From NCBI GenBank assembly GCA_012934845.2, contig WNNJ02000639.1, positions 1 to 64,000 of the forward strand: a stretch of DNA of 64,000 bases, in the 5' to 3' direction. Positions 44,346 to 54,249 of this stretch are shown piece by piece. The stretch is from Pomphorhynchus laevis (taxonomy: Eukaryota; Acanthocephala; Palaeacanthocephala; Echinorhynchida; Pomphorhynchidae). The notes beneath the pieces were generated by a model that searched no databases, had not been told where the DNA came from, and saw only the letters and a program-made list of their open reading frames with translations. A program made the position numbers and the translations under genes. The first letter of the stretch is position 1. Each line of letters starts with the position of its first letter.

Positions 44346-44612
44346 CATAGCATGAACGCTAAACACGTCTTTCACTTCTAAGAGACCCCCAAGAGTTTCT
44401 TAAAGCTCAAACGGTGGAAATGTCTTGTAACGATTATAAAACTGTTAATGTACGAATTTTATCCTAGCCGATGTATAAGCCAGAATAATAAACGTACAGT
44501 ATAGGCGGTGTACACAGATATAATAATAAACTACACATAAACAGAGAACAAAAGTCACACATCTCCATCTGATGTTAAGTATTGTGTGAGTGGAGATGAG
44601 AAAGAGAAAGTC

Positions 44613-44652
44613 ATGAATGTTACCGATCTGTTACATGAATGTTACCGATCTG
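44613..44652. repeat. 22-bp junction duplication at the LINE 5' end
   Basis: ATGAATGTTACCGATCTG occurs at 44613-44630 and again at 44635-44652. The second half (GATCTG) is LINE sequence, so the repeat spans target and element. Confidence 0.85.
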
Positions 44653-45510
44653 CGGCCTATTTCAATTCAAAACTCCCTCATCTCCATTTACGAAAAAGCG
44701 CTTGCGCGTAAAATCCGCGACTATCTAAATAGGCGAAATTTAATCCCACCAGGTTTTCATGGGTGCGTAAAAGATCGCTCGGTCCATTCAGCAATAGGTG
44801 AAGTGCAACAGTTTTGTCAGGATAACAGTCATCAGCTTGCTGTTGCTGTCTTTCTTGACTTTTCGGCTGCATTTGACCGCATTTCCATTCCTTTTGTTAT
44901 CACTTCTCTCAGGTCCCTCGGGTTGCCTGCGAGAATTGTTAACAGGGTGGAAATATTGCTGTACTCCAAGCGATTCTTCTATGAAGACGACCCTGATGCA
45001 CGTCAGTTCTATCCTATTACGGGTGTGCCTCAAGGCTCCCCACTTTCTCCAATCTTGTATCTTGCTGCCTCCATTGAACTATACAAAAAATTCTAACGCG
45101 ATCAACATATTGTGGTATATGCTGATGATACCACAGCCCTGTTCTCTGGACGCAGGTGCAAAGATGTAGTCTCTGACATCAGCCATTTCTTTACAAGATT
45201 AAAAGAGCAGCTGCCCATTTCCAATCTTGTTTTAAACTCCTCCAAATCGCAGGTGGTTGTCTTTAATGGCGCCCCTGTGACAAAGAAAAAACTCAAGAGA
45301 TTAGCACTCTCAGCTCTATCTTCCATCCTGACTAATCAACCACTCCCTACCTTCACAAATCGAGTACAATACCTGGGATTTACCATTACGGTGAGCTGGT
45401 CAGCGAAAGCTGACCTGAATAGACTAAAACGTATCATGAAGAGAGCTAGATGGGCCCTGAAACGGGCCCAACATCTGTCATTGAAAGAAAAATCCCAAGT
45501 GCGCCTCTAA
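44617..45510 (+). pseudogene. I/R1-like LINE reverse transcriptase (partial)
   Basis: In one frame: RPISIQNSLISIYEKAL, AVAVFLDFSAAFDRIS (motif A), GVPQGSPLSPILYL (motif B), an in-frame TAA at 45094-45096, then VVYADDTTALFSGR (motif C; YADD 45118-45129), LVLNSSKSQVVVF and VQYLGFTITVSWSAKADLNR. After 45510 the C-terminal part shifts frame. The motifs and LNSSKSQ..F spacing fit the I/R1 group (Jockey superfamily). G+C is much higher than flanks. Confidence 0.8.
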
Positions 45511-45759
45511 GGTACTTGGGCTATCTCGGGATTAGTTTTCTTTTCACGAGGACGTCCCCCAGAACAAAGACTAAGGTTTCTCAAGCTCCTCGTCTCGCGT
45601 TTACCCAGCATAGTCCGCACCGACTGGACTCTTCGGGGGGGGTGAAAGACCCCGGGTGGTTCATATACCTATGAAGAAGATTTTGACTGTAACTGTATCA
45701 TTGTATTTATTCTATTTATTTATCCTGCATGTTATTTATTATTAATAAAGTCTATTATT
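44647..45759 (+). mobile_element. 5'-truncated I/R1-like LINE with 12-bp target-site duplication
   Basis: ATGAATGTTACC at 44635-44646 and 45760-45771 flanks the element exactly. RT starts directly at the 5' junction (DLRPISIQNSLISIYEKALA). The 3' end is TTATTAATAAAGTCTATTATT, without a long poly(A). The element is truncated inside the RT, so it is a dead-on-arrival copy. Confidence 0.85.
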
Positions 45760-45771
45760 ATGAATGTTACC

Positions 45772-46737
45772 AAAATACAAAACGTCCTGTAATTATAAAA
45801 CGCACGTTTAGTTTTATGCAGGAACGTGCACAAAATGTCAATGTCAATATGTTATGGAAACAAAACACACTCTAAAAAGAAAATTAACGATCAGGGTACA
45901 CCACGTAAAATTAGGAAACAACTGATGGAGTAGCAGGTCACGTGACTGAAAATAGAGACGAACATGATTTTAAATTCAAATTGTTTAGCAGATATCGGAA
46001 GATAAACAAAGAAAAATGTTTGTTGAAGATGTTCTGAATTGCAAGGTAGGGAATTCCCTACCTTGCAATTCAACGAATATGAGTGGGAATTTTTACCAAC
46101 AGAAATTTTTTTGTTAATTAGAGGACATTAAATGATTTAATGATATTAAATTAATTAAATGATTGGTATTTAATTAATCGGCATTTAACCTACTTAACTT
46201 AAAATTGTATTAGAAAGGCAAACTGAACAAATCCCAATACCAAAAGTCTTTGAATTCATTAAAATTTAATGTATTGTAATGCATTATACCAAAATGATAA
46301 TATGTGCATTTTTGCAGCATCGGATATCATTCCGTTATTTACTCATGTTCCTTTAGCATATAGTGTCCTTATAGATGGAAATGTTTTAAATTTGATAATT
46401 CCAAACATAAAATCTTCGAATGGATAGAATAATTGAAGTGGTATACAGAAATATTTTCATTTATTTATAAGAACAATGTGTTTGATTAAATCGACTATGG
46501 GTTATCCGTATTGTCCTCCAAAACAAACATTTATATGGATGAATGATAAACTGATATACTGATATATATAATTCTATATCTGACTGTGTTAAACTGTGCT
46601 CTGGGAGCTAATAAGCTTCAGTTTCATAATTGTAACTATATATATGATAGATTATCAAATCTACGTGCATGGTTGAGTTACGGAGATGATGCGTTCATGG
46701 TTCTAGCATTTGTCCAAACGGTGTAGCATTTCATAAT
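45772..46737. other. AT-rich interval with a perfect palindrome
   Basis: 46035-46072 is a 38-bp perfect palindrome with no spacer (centre GGGAATTCCC). No gene recognised elsewhere in the interval. Confidence 0.75.
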
Positions 46738-46945
46738 TAGATAGGATAACTGAGTCTACTTATTTTATACTGCATAAATCAAAAATAACGATAAATAATT
46801 ACAAATAAATATAATCACATAAGATTTTATACAATTAATATTTATAAAATTGGAAATTAAAATCGAAAATAAAAGAAAAGTTTTATGAATTGACTATTCA
46901 CATAAGGAACAAAGGTCATCAAGATGAAGTGCTTCGAAACAATCA
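46738..46945 (-). repeat. PTR copy 22 (old)
   Basis: ATAACTGAGTCTACTTATTT through a diverged tail to GGTCATCAAGATGAAGTGC. Clearly older than its relatives. Confidence 0.55.
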
Positions 46946-48948
46946 AAACATAAGTTTATATTTATTTATATTTCACTATCTCCTGTATATGGCAGAATTG
47001 GTTAAGTTGTCATAAATATTTATAAGTTGATCCAAATTTATAGAATATTTAAATTTGAATGACTTAAATCTGGCATGTAAATGATGTTGGTTTCGCTAAA
47101 AAATCTTTTAATCTTTTGAACATCAGAAGGTTTACAAAATTTTCGATGTTCAAGTAATTTATTCTTTTAATAAAAAGCGACTTTATTCTTTCGATAAACC
47201 TTTTTCGCAATGTTAATATTGTTTCACAGATTTATGACTTGCTCTGGAAATCTTTTTCGATAAAATTGAATAATTTTAAAATAGTGAAAATTATTTATAA
47301 TTTTAATTGTGAAATACATACCTAGAGATTCCCTGATATTTGATAATATTAGATAATTTTTCTTAACAAAAAATTATATACTGTAGTACATTGTATAGTA
47401 TATAGTATAGGTATTATATGCTCAACGATATATATGTATTATATGCTCAGTGATATATATAGGTATAATATACATGTTTATGTCTTGTTCGAAGAGACAC
47501 CAATTTTAATAAATTTCATTAAATTTATTGCAAATTGTAAATGTAGTTTACTTAAATTCTGTAATACGTACCTATTCTTACATTAATTTTATATATTAAT
47601 GAAAAATTGTATAATAAAATTCTTATATTATTTTATTGAATTTTTATTGAAATGTATTTTAATCAATCATATAATTAATGTTATGGTTTTTTTTTCTCAT
47701 TTTGTTGTTCATTGAAAATTTCAATTTTATGTTTTGATGAAAAATAGGCACTACTAATCGTTTAAACTTATGCGATAACAATATGATGATTACTTCTTCG
47801 GTAATCATATAACTAGCAATTATTTAAAACTGTTAAATAATTTAAAAATGCTATTCATTCTCTCATTTGATCAGTTTCTGTCTGTGTTTAGTTTAAAGTG
47901 AACAAAAGGGATAATCATATTTTTATTAAAAATAAATTATTTAAATTCATTTTTAAATTTAGAATTTTTGGACAGGATCAACCAAAAGAGAAATTTATTT
48001 TTTCGCTATCAATATTCTCAATTATAACGCTGGTATTATTCCCTTCTTAACACAAATTCATTTCCATACAGTCAAAATAAATTATCATATAACTTTTTGT
48101 TAATATTTCTAAATATTCTTTCTTAACTCGTTCATTAAACAATAGTTTAAATTTCAAAAAAACTGTAAACATTGGCGAATTCAGATTTAACATTTGATTA
48201 ACCATATGAACTTAATTGTTGTCTTAAAAATAATTTTCCTTCGTGATACGGGATTTGAATTATATATCAATTTGAATGTAAGGCAGAATTCGATTATAAA
48301 TACATCAAAATGCATCTTGCCGTTTTTGAAGAAATTAAATTCTACAAATACCCAAGCGAATTTATCCACATCGCCTGACAATAAATTCAAGAACGACATA
48401 TGTGTAGATACTTCAATTATCGCGAGAGAAAGAATATTTTCCTATGCTGTTACTCGGCTATGTAACCTAATTTAGCTTGCAAATCGAATTCACGAAACAT
48501 TACAATATCGTAATTGTTTTTTCAACCGAGTCTGCAGAAATTTATACGACTTCGGTTATCGGCTATCATGTGCTTTCACAATAAAACCTAAATAAGCAAA
48601 GTTACTTTGTGCAATCAAAAATAATCCACTGCAAATTTATATTTACATAAATGTAAATTAATTAGATTCAAGTAATTTTTATTAAATATTAAATTAATAT
48701 GAAAAACTTTTATTATAAATATTAAATATTAAACTAATAATGTGTTTTAATTAACAAATATATGTGTTTTAATTGTTTAAATGAACTTACAACAAACTAT
48801 ATTTTATTTTTTATGTTTTGCCACCACTGTGTAGATCAAGGCATAACAAAATAAAAGTTATAATCATCATTGACCGGATGCCCGGTCGTGGAGATAAATA
48901 TTCAACTGTGTAAATATTAACAGAGCTGTAAAATAAAAATTATAAAGT
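46946..48948. other. AT-rich interval without recognised features
   Basis: Only short ORFs without family resemblance (for example 48187-48475 on both strands). Confidence 0.6.
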
Positions 48949-49276
48949 CCATTTATTATAGTATTTTGATAATTATAACAGCAAACATTAATAAAGTAAA
49001 TAGTCAAAGTAAATATAAAGTTATTAGTCAATTCATAAAAATGACGTTTATTTTGAATTTCAATTTATTATTTTAACTTGATTTAAATTATAAAAATCTA
49101 AAAACAATTATTAATTTTATTATTTAATTATTAAATTTTGTTTTAGCATTATTATGATTTGTTTAGTTTATAATTATATTAAATACGTAGACTCAGTTAG
49201 CTGATTTGATCCATTTATTATATAGTATTTTGATAATTATAACAGCAAACATTAATAAAGTAAAGTTTAGTCAAAT
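48949..49276 (+). repeat. PTR copy 23 with a long target duplication
   Basis: The PTR tail (about 49020-49210) is flanked by two direct copies of a unique sequence of about 62 bp (48949-49018 and 49211-49276, starting CCATTTATTAT, with one 2-bp indel). This is a large target-site duplication. The insert is 5'-truncated and ends at the constant PTR end. Confidence 0.85.
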
Positions 49277-49591
49277 TAGATAACATATTTTGTACTATCA
49301 AACAACTTTTATACTGAAATGTCTTATATTTTTAATAAAATAATTATATTATTACATGTGTCTTATATTCTTATAAAATTATTAATAAAATATTATGGTA
49401 AAAAATATTTTATATTAAAACTATTCTTCGTATTATATTTTTTATTGATTGATAAATTTATTAAAACATAACAATAAACATTTTAGAACAATCTAATGGA
49501 TTTATACAAGTTATACACCGGGTATGTGCCAAATGTGATTTTGTGTCTTTGTTATTGAATGACGATTTAAAAATAGTATAAAAAATAATGA

Positions 49592-49625
49592 CGAATGCCG
49601 TTTCGTCATCACAATGACTCATCAG
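49592..49625 (-). ncRNA. Hammerhead ribozyme core, left end of FB-6
   Basis: Minus strand: CTGATGA (49625-49619), GTCAT (49618-49614), loop TGTG, ATGAC (49609-49605), GAAA, stem III ACG / CGT with loop GCATT. The cleavage triplet GTC ends at 49590. Stem I is not evident in the present flank. Confidence 0.65.
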
Positions 49626-49855
49626 TGCCAGTTCCCTCCTACTGCTGGATGCAGAGGAGGACTAGCAGACGGCAATCAACGAATGAATCAAGTGCATGAT
49701 GTACTAGAAAATATATATGGTAATATCATCTAGAGTGCTAAATTAGCACTACAATAGCTTCATCAAATTGGATCATTAGAACAAGCACTGGCAAATGCCA
49801 GCGCAAGGAGGTACGCTAGTCCTCCTCTGCATCCAGCAATTGGAGGGAACTAGCT

Positions 49856-49891
49856 CTGATGAGTCATAGTGATGACGAAACGGCATTCGTC
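49856..49891 (+). ncRNA. Hammerhead ribozyme core, right end of FB-6
   Basis: CTGATGA 49856-49862; stem II GTCAT 49863-49867 with ATGAC 49872-49876 (loop AGTG); GAAA 49877-49880; stem III ACG 49880-49882 with CGT 49888-49890 (loop GCATT); C17 at 49891. All conserved core positions are standard. Stem I shows only a U-A pair and a possible distal helix. Confidence 0.7.
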
Positions 49892-49904
49892 ATTCTTTCG
49901 CGAA

Positions 49905-50190
49905 TTCGGTTGAATTTCATTTTGTTGAGATATTTCCGGACCTCTTCGACTAACTTGTATTTTAGCTGGCTACATAATAGCTTCAGCTAACAGGTCGCAT
50001 TAGGACAGAAAGCATGATGTCCAGACAACTCCACAGGGCGAGACTGTCACATAGTCCCGCCCTGTGGAGTTGTCTGGACAGCATGCTTTCTGTCGTAATG
50101 CAACCTGATAGCTGAAGCTATTATGTAGCCAGCTAAAATACAAGTTAGTCGAAGAAGTCCAGAAATATCTCAACAAAATGAAATTCAACC
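49905..50190. mobile_element. Foldback FB-7, inverted copy of the 258-bp repeat
   Basis: 49905-50040 is the reverse complement of 50057-50190 with a few changes. The centre is CTGTCACATA. The right arm is at the same time the first unit of the tandem array that follows. Confidence 0.85.
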
Positions 50191-50703
50191 GACCACCAAC
50201 AAGACGATTTCAATGCATCATTTCAATCAGATGGAGGACCACGATGTTTATCGTCAATATAGTGCATGCTGAGGGACGAAACAACGATGATACAGGGACG
50301 TCCACTGATGAGTCCCGCCCTGTGGAGTTGTCTGGACAGCATGCTTTCTGTCGTAATACGACCTGAAAGCTGAAGCTATTATGTAGCCAGCTAAAATACA
50401 AGTTAGTCGAAGAGGTCCGGAAATATTTCAACAAAATAAAATTCAACCGACTACCAACAAGACGATTTCAATGCATCATTTCAATCAGATGAAGGACAAC
50501 TATAATAATCGTAGATATAGTGCATGCTGAGGGACGAAACAACGATGATACAGGGACGTCCACTGATGAGTCCCGCCCTGTGGAGTTGTCTGGACAGCAT
50601 GCTTTCTGTCGTAATGCGACCTGATAGCTGAAGCTATTATGTAGCCGGTTAAAATACAAGTTAGTCGAAGAGGTCCGGAAATATCTCAACAAAATAAAAT
50701 CTT
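50054..50703 (+). repeat. 258-bp tandem array (about 2.5 units) with hammerhead boxes
   Basis: GTCCCGCCCTGTGGAGTTGT recurs at 50054, 50312 and 50570, exactly 258 bp apart. At the unit junctions GGGACGAAAC is followed 25 bases later by CTGATGAGTCCC (CTGATGA near 50305-50311 and 50563-50569). The stem II halves GGGAC and GTCCC are complementary but in permuted order. GTCCA before CTGATGA is complementary to TGGAC after a GTC about 25 bases downstream. The unit size, array form and PLE-rich context resemble animal retrozymes; activity is doubtful. Confidence 0.75.
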
Positions 50704-50922
50704 AATCTTTAAATCTAAAGCGTCTATCATTTACAGGTAGACGCATTATCAAAACTCGAAAATCGCTATTTTTCATTAAGAAATGTTCTGTTTCGCTATC
50801 GCCAAATTCATTTAAATCTTTATTTGACGACTTAGTCAGGCCACAAATTGAATACGGTATTCAGGCAACGTTTCCTATTACCAAAGGTGAAATTAATGAT
50901 TTGGAGAGGATTCTTCGGTGAG
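50704..50922 (+). pseudogene. LINE RT C-terminal fragment
   Basis: One frame reads LFDDLVRPQIEYGIQATFPI and then KGEINDLERILR (about 50825-50922), the block LVRP.LEY...W.P.....I..LE..QR found after the RT in CR1/Jockey-type LINEs. It abuts the tandem array without a gap. Confidence 0.6.
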
Positions 50923-50929
50923 GTAACAA

Positions 50930-51970
50930 ATTGTAATAATATTTTCAAGTAATATCAACTATAAATCAGATATTATTTATATAATATTTAACTTTAGAAA
51001 CGAATATATAGTCAGTAAATAAATTGTTTCCAATTAAATAAAACTTGGAATTTCCTGTGTAGATAACAAAAGTATTTATAATCACAAATCAGTTGTTTTG
51101 GTTTATCTAATGACATTTTAGTATTTAGATTACTAAATGATCCAACGACATAAATTTAAAAGCATTGTGAATATAAATAATATCAGTATCAGTTTTCATA
51201 ATAATTTTATTTAATAATCCCGTACTAAGGTAGCTAGTTCAATTTCTATAGTAAATTCTTGGTCGTATTATTTAATATTTCAGAGAATATATGAATATAT
51301 GTTTACAATTGTTGAATTTCTGAAAAAGATTTTTTTTACTTAGTTATGTTGTTCGGTAGATGCCGTATTACTGAAAGAAAAAGAATTCAGTTTCTCGTAA
51401 TTGTTTTTACATTTCATATCACAATTTGTCTACAAGATGGTGCAGTATTAGTCACACTTGAGTAATAATGTAGCAAGAAAGAATAGAGAACATTTTATTT
51501 TTATAGTAAGTAAAGGGAAGACAATGTCAGTAGATCAGGGAAGTACGTTATTTATTCGGTAGATAAACAAAAATAAAATACATTAAAAATCTTAAATGCA
51601 TAATAATTTATAAAAAATTGCTTAAATTATTTTAATGTAAAAGTCGAAATATCAGTAATTACCACGACCCTTGTGATTTTATAACTCTTGCGGTTAATTA
51701 TCACTAACCCTTGAGATTTCATAATGCAAATAGTCGTTGCTTGTGCTATTTGTTTAAATATATATAAAAATAAGATAAAAATCATTTTTTATTAAATTAT
51801 TCTCGGAGAAATGATAAAAATCATTTCTCCGAGAAAAATAAGAGTTAAATATACACTGAGTTATATTACTCAGTGTATAATTTAAGTCAGATGACTGAGT
51901 ATATCTAATACAAAAGAGAAATAGTATTAAAAGAAATCATATCACTAAAGAATTAATGCAAACAAAGAAG
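50930..51970. other. AT-rich interval with two hairpins
   Basis: Inverted repeats TTCTCGGAGAAATGAT / ATCATTTCTCCGAGAA (51802-51838) and ATACACTGAGT / ACTCAGTGTAT (51851-51879). No ORF supported. Confidence 0.65.
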
Positions 51971-51974
51971 CTTT

Positions 51975-52720
51975 TATTTTATATGTAAATTAACATTTTA
52001 ATTTATATCGTAAAGATAAAATATTTACAAGAAACATATTTTTGCATGAGCATTCATGCATACCGTATAATATAAAATATAATACATTAAATAATGAAAT
52101 TTTAAGAATTGCAACAATATGTAATGATATTGGCTTTCTTCAAAATCATTTAAATAATTTAATAGATGTATATTTTATAAAAAAACATATTTTTTGCATG
52201 AGTATTCACTATAAAAATAACATCAAACAGAAAATAGTAAAATACATAAATCAGCACAATATTATTTAAAATAAATTTAAACTCTCAAGCGATAAATGTT
52301 TATGGATGGATAATAAATAATATACTTTGTATTAGAATAGAATACAAGATAATCAAATTACATCAAAGGAAATACTTCATTAGCACGTGTTTGGCCCCGC
52401 TGCAATAATGGTTCGAGGAATAGGGCCGAAATCTGATAGCATAGCAGTTCCTCCTGATTACTTCTAATCCTAATTCAAATACAGCGTCTGCTATTTATTA
52501 GTTAATTCATAATAATTAACTTTTATTTTAAATTTCAATTTGCCTTAAAATTAGCAGGAAAATGATAATTTATATAAGTTATATAAAATCTTATAACACA
52601 ATTATTTATAATTATTTATTTTCTAATTATAAAATTTTGATTTATTGATTTAGCATTATTATTTTTATTTATTTATTTTTATTTATTTATTTTTATTTAT
52701 TTTTTAATTTAATAATTATA
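51975..52720 (+). repeat. PTR copy 24, longest, with RT-thumb-like coding remnant
   Basis: The 5' part is open for 75 codons (52042-52269) and reads MHEHSCIPYNIKYNTLNNEI, LRIATICNDIGFLQNHLNNL, IDVYF. The pattern HP...K...I...LR...IC....F...L..L...F is the thumb of PLE reverse transcriptases. The box block and tail follow; the final constant end is degraded. This links the PTR family to the 3' end of a PLE, possibly the Naiad element itself (inference). Confidence 0.75.
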
Positions 52721-52792
52721 TTAAAAATGAAAAAGAAAAAACCACATAAATAAAGTTAAAAGCAAACTTTCTATAATTATATTACGATGAGG

Positions 52793-52947
52793 TTAAATTA
52801 AAAAACAAAATTAATTATATATTTCGGCAGTAAGTACTAGCATCTTCAGAAATTAGAAGTGTTTCTAAAATGATACAACTTCTGAAGATGCTAGTAGTTA
52901 ATAACGAAATATCAAAATAATTTTGTCTTTTAATTTTACCTGATCGT
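52793..52947. mobile_element. Foldback FB-8
   Basis: Arms about 52793-52855 and 52888-52947. Both contain CTGAAGATGCTAGTA and GAAATAT, the hammerhead-like layout without a convincing stem in the right arm. Several mismatches suggest an older copy. Confidence 0.75.
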
Positions 52948-53123
52948 TCCTAAATATTTTAAAATACAGACCAGGATGAATATATTTCTTATAATATTTG
53001 GCATTCGTTCTGCAGATCATTAAAGTACAAATATATAAACAAAGGTTGGACTGAGCCAATCTCACTGCATCACACAACGAGTAGTCACTGTTGTGTAAGA
53101 TAAAGTAAGTCCGTCAAAGAAAT

Positions 53124-53378
53124 TCACTGAACTGCAGCAAGTATACGGGGAAAGATTTTTAGCGGACAACCTAATATCCGGAATTCGATGGACAGTTTAT
53201 AAGTAAAAATTTCTCGATTAACGGAGTCGAATGCCTGTTTAAAGCTAACAAAAATACAATAGAGATAATTATTGAGATTGAATCGGGATATCACTGGATC
53301 GTAATATACATAGTAATGGACTCTAAATAAAGTACATAGTTGATCGATAAGGCGAAATTTAATATATTCCAAACCCAT
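53124..53378 (-). pseudogene. LINE reverse transcriptase fragment (motif A region)
   Basis: YCIFVSFKQAFDSVNREIFT is RT motif A (usual form F.DFKQAFDSVNRE.L, the first Asp changed to Ser here), followed by KLSIEFRILGCPLKIFPRIL. Upstream, VHYYVYYDPVISRFNL is poorly conserved. Only about 85 codons remain. Confidence 0.7.
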
Positions 53379-53561
53379 AAGTACTAAATTAAAAGTTCAG
53401 CACGCTGTTCTTGACTGAGGCCATTATTTTTGCTTAAAAATATTTTTTTCCGATATCACAATCCTTTGATATTTTGAGTGTTTATATAAGGATTCAGGAT
53501 GTATTCAAAATTAATTGAATGATTGATGCTTTCATGTACATATCTATGCCATTAAAGCCTT

Positions 53562-53594
53562 ACCTTAAGCTACCCACTGTAGCTTAAGGTAGCT
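53562..53594. repeat. Short hairpin beside FB-9
   Basis: TACCTTAAGCTAC / GTAGCTTAAGGTA with a 7-bp loop. Confidence 0.85.
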
Positions 53595-53595
53595 T

Positions 53596-53800
53596 ATATA
53601 TAGATATACCATTTAAAGTTTGCCGACTAACATGAGTACACGATTGTTTTTATAATATCAGAAAACATATCCTGACGTTACTGATCGTAACGTCATATCC
53701 TGACGTTACGATCAGTAACGTCAGGATATGTTTTCTGATATTATAAAAACAATCGTGTACTCATGTTAGTCGGCAAACTTTAAATGGTATATCTATATAT
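53596..53800. mobile_element. Foldback FB-9, perfect 100-bp arms
   Basis: 53596-53695 and 53701-53800 are exact reverse complements around a 5-bp loop (TATCC). Within each arm TGACGTTAC...GTAACGTCA is itself palindromic. There are no hammerhead boxes, so it differs from FB-1, FB-2 and FB-3. The lack of mismatches implies recent formation or ongoing correction. Confidence 0.92.
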
Positions 53801-54249
53801 ACCATTCTATATCTATATATATTAATATATACATTGTTATAGCTTTCTCCTTGGTAAGGATTAAACTTGTTACATTATATTAATATATATATCTATATCT
53901 ATTAATCGGTTTATACAAATACTTGATTATAAAAATTCTATCTAAAATTATTTCAAGTTTAAATGTATTTATAGCACAAATTACTAAGCTTCAGTAACGT
54001 TATTTAATTTATTTTGAACTAATGTCAGTATCTGGAGTAATATTTAATCTAACACAAAGTTTAATTTATTTAATAGAAAAAATATAGTGTCAGTTAAAAC
54101 AAAAAATTAAAAAAAAACAACAATTTTCCAAAAGATTTTAACGAGCAATAATTATTAAAATTAATGCAAAAAATTGTACGTATTCGATGCTTAAATAACA
54201 TAAACACCTTCTTACTAAAACAGATCCCTTAAGAAGATCGTGAGAACAT

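Larger units (their letters stand above)
49587..49895. mobile_element. Foldback FB-6 with hammerhead ribozymes as terminal repeats
   Basis: Arms of about 85 bp (49587-49672 and 49810-49895) enclose about 140 bp. Each terminus reads, towards the outside, CTGATGA, 5-bp stem II, GAAACGGCATTCGTC, then ATT, where similarity between the arms ends. The element edge therefore coincides with the predicted self-cleavage position. The interior holds no ORF. Confidence 0.8.

Noticed and set aside
48187-48475. Overlapping ORFs on both strands (70 and 93 codons)
   Set aside because: No family resemblance and no splice or composition signal; chance ORFs.
52042-52269. Independent small host gene
   Set aside because: The ORF is part of the repeated PTR family (diverged copies at 35975-36200 and 31100-31250) and looks like a PLE thumb.
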